A DNA stretch of 64,000 nucleotides, from contig NZ_JAATJI010000001.1 in the NCBI RefSeq assembly GCF_011927825.1, positions 992,001 through 1,056,000 of the forward strand, in the 5' to 3' direction. This document shows positions 7,794 to 16,561 of the stretch, one piece after another. Origin of the DNA: Polymorphobacter fuscus (lineage in GTDB: Bacteria; Pseudomonadota; Alphaproteobacteria; Sphingomonadales; Sphingomonadaceae). The position numbers were made by a program, and so were the translations under genes. Below the pieces are notes generated by a model. That model saw nothing but the letters and a program-made list of their open reading frames with translations, searched no databases and was not told the DNA's origin. Within the stretch, counting starts at the first letter, position 1. The number at the start of each line of letters is the position of its first letter.

Positions 7794-9242
7794 TTGCTGC
7801 GGTCAATCATTCTGCTGCTGTCGATGCTGCTGTTCGGCACCGCGGCGATGGCGCAGATCATCATCGGACCGACGACACCAAAACCTGCCCCGACCAGGCC
7901 CCCGGTGGCCAGCGGGCCCTCCGCGATCGAAATCGAGCGTGCCGCCTTTAACGCCTGCGCCGCCGCCAAGACCCCCGGACCCTGCCGGCAGTATCTCGCC
8001 AGATACCCCAGGGGCAGCTGGGCCGATATCGCCCGCGGCCGTATTTCCGACCTCGAGGCGGCACAGACCGCGCCGCGTCCGGCCCTCGTCGAGCGCACCC
8101 CTGCCCCCACGGTCGATCGCGAACCGCAATTCTGGGCAGCATGCGACGCCGGCACCACCGTTGCCGCGTGCGAGAAATATCTTGGCGGCTACCCGTCCGG
8201 CCGCTGGGCGGTCGACGCCCGCGCCAAGATCGCCGTTCTCAACGCCGTCGCACAGGAACGCGCCAGCTTTGCCCAGTGCCAGGCGAGCACCGCGCCCGGC
8301 CTGTGCGAAACCTTCATCGCCACCTACCCGAACAGCAGCCTCGTCGCTGCCGCCAAGGCGCAGATCGGCGTCATCGCCGGCCAGGCGGCGCAGCGCGATG
8401 CCGCCGCCCGCGCGCAGGCGGCGGCCGACCAGGACCGGCGCGCTTTTGCCGCCTGCGACGCCGCGACCGCCAGCGGGCCGTGCGAAGCCTATCTCGCCAG
8501 CTTCCCGACCGGCGCCTCGGCGGCCGCGGCGCGGCTGAAGATCGGCACCCTCGCGGCGTCGCAACAGGAACGCACCGCGGCGGCCGCCTGCCTCAATGGC
8601 GTCGGCGCGGCGCCGTGCGAACAATATCTGGCGACCTATCCGTCCGGGTCGTCGGCCGCGGCCGCCCGCGCCCGGCTGACCGGTCTTAAGACCGCCGAAG
8701 CCGAGCGCGCCGCCTGGGCGCAGTGCCAGACCAGCGATGTCGCCTTGCCGTGCGAACGCTATCTCGCCGCCTACCCCGCCGGCGCTTCCGCCGATGCCGC
8801 GCGCACGTTGATCGCGCGGATCAACAGTGCCGAGCAGGAACGGACGGCCTGGGCGCTGTGCGAAGCCGGCAAGACGGCGTTCCCGTGCGAGAAATACCTC
8901 GCGAGCTTTGCCACCGGCCGCTACGCCGACGCCGCCCGCACCCGCATCAAGGTGCTCGAAACCGCCGAAACCGAACCCGAGATGGTGCCGGCGCTGGGGC
9001 TGGTCGTCAAACGCAGCGACAAGGGCGAATTCACCGTCGTTTCGGTGCAGCAATTTTCCTCGGCGATGGGCAATGTCTTTGGCGGCGACGTCATCCTCAA
9101 GATCAACGACCAGCCGGCCAACCCCCGCGAAACGCCGCGCGCCGCGCTGGAACGCGCCCTCGCCGCCGCCAGCGGCCGGGTCAAGTTGCTCATCCGGCGC
9201 GGGCCGGCGGCGGTGACGGCGGTGATCCGGGCAAGGCCCTGA
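7794..9242 (+). CDS. Exported protein with seven C-x8-C repeats and a C-terminal PDZ domain
   Basis: 482 residues. A signal peptide (MLRSIILLLSMLLFGTAAMAQ) and Pro-rich spacer precede seven repeats of about 45 residues, each with two Cys exactly nine positions apart (55/64, 117/126, 162/171, 221/230, 266/275, 311/320, 356/365) in the frame C-x8-C..YL..YP.G..A..AR. The repeats look like short helical hairpins, possibly each closed by a disulfide in the periplasm. Residues about 397-482 form a PDZ domain (GLVVKR..FTVVSVQQFSSAMGNVFGGDVILKINDQP). Similar YL..YP.G..A..AR repeats without the Cys occur beside caspase-like proteins. The start is TTG with AAAAGGGG upstream. The function is unknown; it lies divergent from the T6SS operon. 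Confidence 0.8.
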   Translation: MLRSIILLLSMLLFGTAAMAQIIIGPTTPKPAPTRPPVASGPSAIEIERAAFNACAAAKTPGPCRQYLARYPRGSWADIARGRISDLEAAQTAPRPALVERTPAPTVDREPQFWAACDAGTTVAACEKYLGGYPSGRWAVDARAKIAVLNAVAQERASFAQCQASTAPGLCETFIATYPNSSLVAAAKAQIGVIAGQAAQRDAAARAQAAADQDRRAFAACDAATASGPCEAYLASFPTGASAAAARLKIGTLAASQQERTAAAACLNGVGAAPCEQYLATYPSGSSAAAARARLTGLKTAEAERAAWAQCQTSDVALPCERYLAAYPAGASADAARTLIARINSAEQERTAWALCEAGKTAFPCEKYLASFATGRYADAARTRIKVLETAETEPEMVPALGLVVKRSDKGEFTVVSVQQFSSAMGNVFGGDVILKINDQPANPRETPRAALERALAAASGRVKLLIRRGPAAVTAVIRARP

Positions 9243-9308
9243 CATGGCCGACGGGGGACCGGATGGCGGGCGCCGGACGCGCAGACATCTCGAACAGGGG
9301 AGACTTTC

Positions 9309-10376
9309 GTGACGATCGGCAATCGGTTCAGACTCCACACGCTCGCCGGGCCCGTTCTTGCCATCGCGCTGGTCACCGCCACCACTCCGGCGCTGGCGTT
9401 TGACGACGCCCGCTACAAGGGCCGTTTCCCGGCGGAATTCTACGAGGCCGGCCGTCTGCGCTCGGTCGCCGTGCTGCCGTTCGCCGGCACCGACGGCGCC
9501 AATTTGACCAAGGCGCTGGTCACCGAACTGAAGGGCGTTCAACTCAACAACGACCCATGGTTCAGCGTCAAGACCGCGGACGGCAGCGAGACCGATCCCG
9601 CCCGCGCCGGCCAGGCACTGGGCGTCAAGGGCGTCCACGTCGGCAATGTCGTCACCGCCAAGCTGACCCGGACCGATCGCAGCGAACAATCGACCGAATG
9701 CGACGGCGCCGTTGACTGCAAGAAGGGCGAGGTGCGCACCATCACCTGCACCCGCGTCGTCCTCGATTACCAGGTCAACGCCCGCATCGTCGATGTCGCC
9801 ACCAAGGCATCGGTCTATGCCAGGTCGCACACCGCCAACGCCGGCTATGACATCTGCAACGGCAAGAAGAAGGAAGTCGCGATCATCGAGGACAAGGGCG
9901 CCGCCGTCCGCATGGCGGAATGGCTGACCGGCAAGAAGACCGTCGACGACTGCGCCGTCCGCTGCACCGACGACGGCCTGTATGAAAAGGCCCGCGCCGA
10001 CATCGCCCGCGCCATCGTCAAGGACGTCGCCCCCTACAACAAGGACGTCTCGGTCGAGTTCAAGCGCCGCGCCGAGGAACTTCCCAAGCCCGACCAGAAG
10101 ACCTTCGAAAGCGGCACGCCGTTCATCAAGGCCGATCGGCTCGACCGGGCGTGCAGCATCTGGGAGGTGATGGAAACCGGCCCGGCCGCAACCAGCGTCA
10201 GCCTGCTTTACAACCTCGGCGTCTGCCAGGAGGCGCTGGTGCCCGAAAACCCGTCCGCCGCGCTCGAATATTATGTGAAGGCCGACCAGCTGACCAGCAA
10301 GCCCGACAAGCTGGTATCGGCGGCGCTGCTGCGTGCCCAGACAATGGTCGAGGCACAGAAGAAAATCGGCTCCTGA
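9309..10376 (+). CDS. Exported CsgG/LpoB-fold-like protein of unknown function
   Basis: 355 residues with an N-terminal signal peptide (LAIALVTATTPALA, then FDDARY). The stretch RLRSVAVLPFAGTDGANLTKALVTEL and a following sequence about high-copy association resemble the VAVLPF core of CsgG, LpoB and GNA1162-like periplasmic proteins. The middle contains several Cys (TECDGAVDCKKG, DDCAVRCTDDG). The C-terminus (about 285-345) looks like a TPR hairpin (SLLYNLGVCQEALVPENPSAALEYYVKADQL). GTG start at 9309 with GGGGAGA seven bases upstream. It follows the C-x8-C repeat gene by 66 bases, suggesting co-transcription. No confident function. Confidence 0.7.
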   Translation: MTIGNRFRLHTLAGPVLAIALVTATTPALAFDDARYKGRFPAEFYEAGRLRSVAVLPFAGTDGANLTKALVTELKGVQLNNDPWFSVKTADGSETDPARAGQALGVKGVHVGNVVTAKLTRTDRSEQSTECDGAVDCKKGEVRTITCTRVVLDYQVNARIVDVATKASVYARSHTANAGYDICNGKKKEVAIIEDKGAAVRMAEWLTGKKTVDDCAVRCTDDGLYEKARADIARAIVKDVAPYNKDVSVEFKRRAEELPKPDQKTFESGTPFIKADRLDRACSIWEVMETGPAATSVSLLYNLGVCQEALVPENPSAALEYYVKADQLTSKPDKLVSAALLRAQTMVEAQKKIGS

Positions 10377-10407
10377 CCCGGCACCGCAAGGCGTGTATCA
10401 GCGCGCC

Positions 10408-12858
10408 ATGCCGTTGCCCGTCGAAGACATATTGCCGGCGCTGCTCGCGGCGCTGGCCGCCAATGCCCCCGTCGCGCTCGTCGCGCCGCCGGGCGCCGGC
10501 AAGACCACCGCCGTCGCTCCGGCGCTGCTCGATCAGGGCTGGGCCACCGGCGGCCGCATCCTGCTGCTGTCGCCGCGCCGGCTCGCCGCCCGCGCCGCCG
10601 CCGAACGCATGGCCGCCAACGCCGGCGAAGCGGTGGGCGACACCATCGGCTATCGCACCCGGCTCGACAGCCGGATATCGGCGCGCACCCGCATCGAGGT
10701 CGTCACGCAGGGCATTTACACACGCATGGTCGCCAGCGACCCGGAACTGCCCGGCGTCGCCGCCGTGCTGTTCGACGAAGTCCATGAACGCAGCCTCGAA
10801 AGCGACCTCGCGCTGGCGCTGACGCTCGATGCCCGCGATGCGCTGCGCCCCGACCTGCGGTTGCTGCTGATGTCGGCCACGCTCGACGGCGCTGCCTATG
10901 ACGCGATCATCCCCGGCCTCGCGCGCATCGCCAGCGAAGGCCGGATGTTCCCCGTCGGCCTGCGCCACATCGGCCGCGACGCCGCCGTGCGCATCGAAGA
11001 TGCCGTCGCGTCCGCTGTCCGGGCCGCGCTCGCCGACGAACCCGGCTCGGTCCTCGCCTTCCTGCCCGGCGCCGCGGAAATCGAGCGCACCGCCGAACGG
11101 CTTGTCGACCGCCTGCCCGCCGATGTCGACCTCCACCGCCTCTATGGCGCCCGCGAAGGCGAAGACCAGCGCGCCGCCATCCGCCCGGCGCCGCCCGGCC
11201 GCCGCAAGGCCGTGCTGGCAACATCGATCGCCGAAACCTCGATCACCATCGACGGCGTCCGCGTCGTCGTCGATTCCGGCCTCGCCCGCCGGCCGCGCCA
11301 CGACCGCGCCGTCGGGTTGACGCGGCTGGTCACCGAACGCGCCAGCCAGGCAGCGGTGACGCAGCGCGCCGGCCGCGCCGGGCGCACGGCCCCGGGCATC
11401 GCCGTGCGCCTGTGGGAAGCCGGCGAAACCGCCGGCCGGCCGCGTTTCGACCCGCCCGAAATCCTCGACAGCGACCTCAGCGGGCTTGTCCTCGAATGTG
11501 CCCGCAGCGGCGTCACCGATCCGCGCAGCCTGCGCTGGCTCGATCCACCGCCGCCCGCCGCGCTCGACGAGGCGCGCAGCCGGCTGCTCGCCATCGGCGC
11601 ACTCACCGCCGACGGCCGGCCAACGCCGCACGGCGAGCGCATCGCCGCGCTGCCGTTGCCGCCGGTGCTCGGCCATATGCTCGTCGCCGCTGGCGCCCGC
11701 GGCCATGCGGCACTGGCGGCGCGCATCGCCGCGATCATCACCGAACGCGGGCTGGGCGGGCGCAGCACCGATCTCGATGACCGGCTGCGCCTGCTGGCGC
11801 GCGACCGCGGTCCGCGCGCCGATGCGGCACGGCGGCTGGCGGAGCGCTGGGCCAGGGCCGCCGGCGGGGGGCCGGCGACCGAGGCCGCCAGCGCTGCCGA
11901 AATCCTCGCGCTGGCCTTTCCCGACCGCGTCGCCCGCCGCCGCGGCGGCCCCGGCGCGCCGTGGCTGATGGCCAATGGCCGCGCCGTCGCCGCCGGCGCC
12001 GACGACCCCCTCACCGCCGCCGCATGGATTGTCGTCGCCGATGCCACGGGCACCGCCGCCGGCGCGCGACTGCTGCTCGGTGCCGCGCTCGATCCGGCCA
12101 GTGTCGAAACCCTGTTCGCCGATCGCGTCATCGCCACCACCGTGCTGGCGTTCGACCCCGCCACCGGCAGTGTCACCGCCGAAACCACCCGCCGCCTCGG
12201 CGCCATTACCCTGGCGCGTGCGCCAATCGACCGCCCCGACCCCGCCGCCGTTGCCGCGGCGCTGCTCGGCGGCGTTCGCGACCATGGCGTCGCGCAACTG
12301 CCCTGGGGGCCCGCCAGCGTGCGGCTGCGGGCCCGCGCCGCCTTCGCCCGCGCCCATGGCGCCGATCTGCCCGACCTGTCCGACGCAGCGCTGCGCGCCG
12401 ACATCGATTGGCTCGCACCGCTGCTCGCCGGCCGCCGCCGATTGGATGCCATCCCCGATGCAGCGCTCGCCGAAGCCTTGCGCAGCCATATCGGCTGGGC
12501 CGCGCTGCGGGCGCTCGGCGATTTCGCGCCGGAGGATTTTGCCACCCCCGCCGGCAGCCACCACGCCATCGACTATGCCGCCGACGGTGGCCCCGCGGTC
12601 GATGTCCGCGTCCAGGCGCTGTTCGGCCTAGGCGCCCACCCGATGGTCGCCGCCGGCCGGGTGCCGCTGACGCTGCGCCTCACCTCCCCCGCCGGTCGGC
12701 CCATCCAGGTCACAACCGACCTGCCGCGCTTCTGGACCGGCAGCTGGGCCGATGTCCGCCGCGACCTGCGCGGTCGTTACCCCCGCCACCCCTGGCCCGA
12801 AGACCCGGCCGCCGCCGCCCCGACGTTGCGCGCCAAGCGGCCGGGCCAGGCGGGTTAA
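10408..12858 (+). CDS. hrpB: ATP-dependent helicase HrpB
   Basis: 816 residues, the normal length for HrpB. Walker A is APPGAGKTT near residue 30, the DExH box is FDEVHERS (DEVH, as in HrpB), the SAT motif is MSATLDG, and the C-terminal helicase half carries ATSIAETSITIDGVRVVVDSG and TQRAGRAGRTAPG. The HrpB-specific C-terminal domain follows and ends with the typical WPEDP. These DEAH-type proteins are thought to act on RNA; the role in most bacteria is poorly defined. ATG at 10408 fits family N-termini (PLPVEDILPALLAAL). Unrelated in function to its neighbours. Confidence 0.95.
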   Translation: MPLPVEDILPALLAALAANAPVALVAPPGAGKTTAVAPALLDQGWATGGRILLLSPRRLAARAAAERMAANAGEAVGDTIGYRTRLDSRISARTRIEVVTQGIYTRMVASDPELPGVAAVLFDEVHERSLESDLALALTLDARDALRPDLRLLLMSATLDGAAYDAIIPGLARIASEGRMFPVGLRHIGRDAAVRIEDAVASAVRAALADEPGSVLAFLPGAAEIERTAERLVDRLPADVDLHRLYGAREGEDQRAAIRPAPPGRRKAVLATSIAETSITIDGVRVVVDSGLARRPRHDRAVGLTRLVTERASQAAVTQRAGRAGRTAPGIAVRLWEAGETAGRPRFDPPEILDSDLSGLVLECARSGVTDPRSLRWLDPPPPAALDEARSRLLAIGALTADGRPTPHGERIAALPLPPVLGHMLVAAGARGHAALAARIAAIITERGLGGRSTDLDDRLRLLARDRGPRADAARRLAERWARAAGGGPATEAASAAEILALAFPDRVARRRGGPGAPWLMANGRAVAAGADDPLTAAAWIVVADATGTAAGARLLLGAALDPASVETLFADRVIATTVLAFDPATGSVTAETTRRLGAITLARAPIDRPDPAAVAAALLGGVRDHGVAQLPWGPASVRLRARAAFARAHGADLPDLSDAALRADIDWLAPLLAGRRRLDAIPDAALAEALRSHIGWAALRALGDFAPEDFATPAGSHHAIDYAADGGPAVDVRVQALFGLGAHPMVAAGRVPLTLRLTSPAGRPIQVTTDLPRFWTGSWADVRRDLRGRYPRHPWPEDPAAAAPTLRAKRPGQAG

Positions 12859-12920
12859 GTCCCGCAACAGCGGCGGTTTTCTGTTGACGCCAGCCCGTCC
12901 CATCGCGCTTGTCGCAGACC

Positions 12921-14660
12921 ATGCTCGATCGCCGCACCCTCCTCGCCTCCGCAGTCGCCCTCACAATCTCCGCAGGCACCCGCGCCGCCCCCAGCGGCGC
13001 CGATGCGCGCCTCGCCGCCCTGCTGCAGTCGCATGTCGACGCCTTCCGCCGCCGCGTCCCCGAAGCGGGCGGTGACCCGGCGCGCCTCGGCGACCGTTCG
13101 CTGGCGGCGATGGCGACCGACCGCGCCGCGGTGAAACAGGGCCTCGCCGCGCTGGCCGCCTTCGACCCCGCCACCCTGTCGCCGCGCGCCCGCGAAGACC
13201 TGGCCGTCGCCCGTTTCGTCTATGCGACGCTCGACGACATGTTCGGCCGCTACGGCTTCGTCGATATCGACCTGCGCCCCAGCCCCTATGTCGTCAGCCA
13301 GATGAACGGTGCCTATTACTGGTTGCCCGAAGGCATTGGCCGGCAGGCCGTCGGCACGCCGGCGGAGCGCGACGGCTGGCTGGCGCGGCTGGCAGCGCTC
13401 GGCACTGCCATCGACCAGGAAAGCGCGCGCATCGCCCATGATGCGGGCATCGGCGTCATCCCGCCCGATTTCGTCATCGATCGCACCATTGCCCAGCTCG
13501 CGGCGCTGCGCGACGCCGCCCCGGCCGCCTCGCCGCTGCTGCCGGCGGCGGCGAGGCGCACCGCCGATGTGCCGCTGGACCGCGCCACCGACGTGATCCG
13601 CACCACCATTGCCCCCGCCATCACCCGGCAGATCGCTGCGCTGCAGGCCATCCGCGCGCGCGCCACCGATACCGCCGGAGTCTGGCACCTGCCGCAGGGG
13701 GAGGCCTATTACGCCGCCGCGGCCCGCGCCAACACAACCACCGACCTGCCGCCGTCCGAGCTCCACCGCATCGGCCTTGCCCAGGTCGCCGATTACACCG
13801 CGCAGCTCGATACCGCCCTGCGGGCACAGGGCTATGCCGCCGGCAGCGTCGGCACCCGCATCGCCGCGCTCAACGACGACAAGCGCTTTCTCGAGCCCGA
13901 TACCGACGCCGGCCGCGCCGCGATCATCGCCCGGCTCGAAGCCATATTGGCCGATGCCCGCGGTCGCCTGCCGACGATGTTCCACCCTGTCACCGTCGCT
14001 CCCGTCACCGTGCGCCGCATGCCGATCGGCATGGAGGCCGGATCGCCCGGCGCCTTCTACAATGGCGGCACGCCGGCGACCTTTTCGATCAACCTGCGCG
14101 CCACTGCCGATCAGCCGCTGTGGCGGCTGCCGACGCTGGCGCACCATGAAGGCATTCCGGGCCATCATTTCCAGGCCAGCGCGCTCGATTCCGCCGGCGC
14201 GCTGCCGCCGTTCCGCCGGCTGGTGCGCTTTTCGGCCTATACGGAGGGCTGGGCGCTCTATGCCGAACAGCTCGCCGACGAGATGGGCTGCTATTCCGAT
14301 GATCCGGTCGGCCGCATCGGCTATCTGCAATCGATGCTGTTCCGCGCCGCGCGCATCGTCGTCGATACCGGCATCCACCACAAGCGCTGGACACGCGCCG
14401 CGGCAACGAACTGGATGGTCGAACACGCCGGCGAAAGCCCGATCCCGGCGCAGCGCGAGATCGATCGCTATTGCGTCTATCCGGGCCAGGCGTGCAGCTT
14501 CAAGGTCGGCCAGACCCAGATCGCCGCAGCGCGCGAAGCCGCCCGCGCGCGCATGGGCGACCGCTTCGACGTCCGCGCTTTCCACGATATCGTGCTGCTC
14601 GGTGGCCCGATGCCGATGCAGACGCTCGCCGCCGCCGTCGATCGCTGGGCCGCGGCATGA
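12921..14660 (+). CDS. DUF885 family exported metallohydrolase-like protein (copy 1)
   Basis: 579 residues. An N-terminal Tat-like or Sec leader (MLDRRTLLASAVALTISAGTRAA) suggests export. The central HHEGIPGHH motif (His408-His416) is the hallmark of DUF885, an uncharacterised family with an HExxxxHH-like site that is probably metal-binding and distantly peptidase-like. The downstream YTEGWALYAEQL and the C-terminal Y..YPGQACSFKVGQ are also family hallmarks. The ATG at 12921 places DRR at the right distance from the hydrophobic core; a TTG four codons upstream is possible. Its stop overlaps the start of a second DUF885 gene (ATGA). Confidence 0.88.
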   Translation: MLDRRTLLASAVALTISAGTRAAPSGADARLAALLQSHVDAFRRRVPEAGGDPARLGDRSLAAMATDRAAVKQGLAALAAFDPATLSPRAREDLAVARFVYATLDDMFGRYGFVDIDLRPSPYVVSQMNGAYYWLPEGIGRQAVGTPAERDGWLARLAALGTAIDQESARIAHDAGIGVIPPDFVIDRTIAQLAALRDAAPAASPLLPAAARRTADVPLDRATDVIRTTIAPAITRQIAALQAIRARATDTAGVWHLPQGEAYYAAAARANTTTDLPPSELHRIGLAQVADYTAQLDTALRAQGYAAGSVGTRIAALNDDKRFLEPDTDAGRAAIIARLEAILADARGRLPTMFHPVTVAPVTVRRMPIGMEAGSPGAFYNGGTPATFSINLRATADQPLWRLPTLAHHEGIPGHHFQASALDSAGALPPFRRLVRFSAYTEGWALYAEQLADEMGCYSDDPVGRIGYLQSMLFRAARIVVDTGIHHKRWTRAAATNWMVEHAGESPIPAQREIDRYCVYPGQACSFKVGQTQIAAAREAARARMGDRFDVRAFHDIVLLGGPMPMQTLAAAVDRWAAA

Positions 14661-16429
14661 CCGTCACCCGGCGCCACACACTCGGCCTGCTCGCCGCCCT
14701 CCCCGCCCTTCCGGCGCTGGCGGCAAGTGACGACCCCTCCGCCCGGCTGCGTGCCCTGCTCGACGCCAGCGCCGCCGCCGATGCCGCGCTCGACCCGACC
14801 GGCGACGCGGGCGTGCCGCGTCCGGCCGGCAGCCCGGCGTTCGTCGATCCCGGCAGCGATGCCTATGAAGCGACCCTGCGCGCCAACAAGCAGCGCGAAT
14901 GGGCGACGCTGCAAACCATCGACCGCGCGCGCCTCGACGCCGTCGACGCCATCGCCTGGGATGTCCTTGCCTGGCAGACCCGCCAGACGCGCAATTTCCT
15001 TCAATCCGGCCTGTTCGCCGTCGCGCGCCAGGCGCCGCTCAATCCATCCTTCGGCCTCCACATCGAATTTCCGGATTTCGTCGCCGGCAGCGCCGCACCC
15101 TTTACCACCGTCGCCGATTACGACACCGGGCTGCAGCGGCTCGACGAATTTGCCGGCGCGCTCGACAACACCATCGTCCGCCTGCGCGAGGGCCGTGCCG
15201 CCGGCATTGTCCAACCCCGCATCATCGTCGAAAATGTGCTGAAGCAGGTCGATGCCCTGCTGGCGCAGCCGGTGGCGGCCACCGCCTTCTACGCCGCCGT
15301 CACGCGCATGCCTGCCGGCTTCGGCAGCACCGACCGCACCCGCTTGACCACTGCCTATCGCCACATGATCGAAACCCGCGTGCTGCCGGCCTATCGCCGC
15401 TGGCAGGCCTATCTGCGCGACGATTACCTGCCCATCGCCCTGTCTGATCCCGGTCGCTGGGCGATGAAGCACGGCGACGCGCTCTACGCCGCCGAACTCG
15501 CCCGCCATACCACCACCGATATGTCGGCCGACGCCATCCACACGCTCGGCGTGACGGAGGTCACCCGAATCCGCGCCGAAATGGAGGCGGTGCGCGGGCG
15601 GCTGGGGTTTTCGGGCGACCTCAAGGCGCTGTTCGATCATGTCCGCACCGACCCCGTTTTCTATTGCAAGACCGAGGCCGAGCTGCTCGACCGCTTCCGC
15701 GCCATCGAGGCCCGCATCTGGCAGGGCATCCCCCGGCTGTTCCGCGATCGGCCGAAGGCGCCGTTCGAAGTCCAGCCGCTGCCGGGGCCCGGCGCCGCAC
15801 GCGGCACCGGCTATTACCGCGCCGGCCCCGGTGACGGCAAAACCCCCGGCGTCCTGTTCTTCAACATGGCGATGCTGCCGACGCGGCCGATCCCGACGCT
15901 GGAGACACTGACCCTGCACGAAGGCATCCCCGGCCATCATTTCCAGCTGACGCTGGCCCGCGAAAATGCAGCACTGCCGCCGCTGCTCCGTACCGGGTCG
16001 AACACGGCCTTTGCCGAAGGCTGGGGACTTTATGCCGAATCGCTCGGCCCCGAACTCGGCATGTTCACCGACCCCTGGCAGTGGTTCGGCCATCTCGACA
16101 TGGAGATGCTGCGCGCCGTGCGGCTGGTCGTCGACACCGGCCTCCATGCCCGGCGCTGGAGCCGCGACCGGGCCATTGCCTTTATGGCCGACAACACCTC
16201 GATGGCGCCGCACGACATCGCCGTCGAAATCGACCGCTACATCGCCCAGCCCGGCCAGGCCTGCGCCTACAAGATCGGCGAACTGACGCTGCAACGGCTG
16301 CGCAAGCGGGCGGCGGCAAAACTGGGTCCGGGCTTCGATATCCGGGACTTCCACGCGCAGGTGCTCGACACCGGCGCGCTGCCGCTCGCCGTACTGACCG
16401 CCAAGATCGACGGCTGGCTGGCCGGCTAG
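14657..16429 (+). CDS. DUF885 family exported metallohydrolase-like protein (copy 2)
   Basis: 590 residues. Leader MTVTRRHTLGLLAALPALPALA carries a twin-arginine-like TRRHTLGLL. The conserved HEGIPGHH lies at His421-His428, followed by FAEGWGLYAESLG and the C-terminal YIAQPGQACAYKIGELT. It is clearly a diverged paralogue of the gene just before it and overlaps it by four bases, so the pair forms a tandem-duplicated, coupled unit. Substrate unknown; a periplasmic peptidase or esterase is a reasonable guess from the motif. About 130 bases follow before the PAS kinase, including a possible operator. Confidence 0.88.
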   Translation: MTVTRRHTLGLLAALPALPALAASDDPSARLRALLDASAAADAALDPTGDAGVPRPAGSPAFVDPGSDAYEATLRANKQREWATLQTIDRARLDAVDAIAWDVLAWQTRQTRNFLQSGLFAVARQAPLNPSFGLHIEFPDFVAGSAAPFTTVADYDTGLQRLDEFAGALDNTIVRLREGRAAGIVQPRIIVENVLKQVDALLAQPVAATAFYAAVTRMPAGFGSTDRTRLTTAYRHMIETRVLPAYRRWQAYLRDDYLPIALSDPGRWAMKHGDALYAAELARHTTTDMSADAIHTLGVTEVTRIRAEMEAVRGRLGFSGDLKALFDHVRTDPVFYCKTEAELLDRFRAIEARIWQGIPRLFRDRPKAPFEVQPLPGPGAARGTGYYRAGPGDGKTPGVLFFNMAMLPTRPIPTLETLTLHEGIPGHHFQLTLARENAALPPLLRTGSNTAFAEGWGLYAESLGPELGMFTDPWQWFGHLDMEMLRAVRLVVDTGLHARRWSRDRAIAFMADNTSMAPHDIAVEIDRYIAQPGQACAYKIGELTLQRLRKRAAAKLGPGFDIRDFHAQVLDTGALPLAVLTAKIDGWLAG

Positions 16430-16517
16430 GGCGTTGCACCGATTCCCGCTGTCGATGCGCACCGACACGCAGTCGGCAACCAACAGCCGCGATTCCTCCT
16501 TTGGGTGTCTTGTTTGC

Positions 16518-16539
16518 TTGACACTTTTATCCCAGTGTC
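16518..16539 (+). promoter_or_regulatory. Candidate -35 box overlapping a 6-bp inverted repeat, upstream of the PAS kinase
   Basis: TTGACA (16518-16523) is a perfect -35 hexamer. It overlaps the left arm of a perfect inverted repeat, GACACT (16520-16525) and AGTGTC (16534-16539) with an 8-base centre. This looks like a promoter with an operator over its -35 region, 23 bases before the GTG start. The -10 box is not convincing, so confidence is modest. Confidence 0.35.
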
Positions 16540-16561
16540 GCGATGCGATCGAGGGGACGCT

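Noticed and set aside
8000..8960. Regular repeated DNA that could be taken for a CRISPR or tandem array
   Set aside because: Periodicity of about 135 bases with diverged copies follows the 45-residue protein repeats; there are no identical repeats or spacers.
7803..9830. A 675-codon minus-strand open frame over the C-x8-C repeat gene
   Set aside because: It spans two plus-strand genes with signal peptides and has only low-complexity Gly/Arg content.
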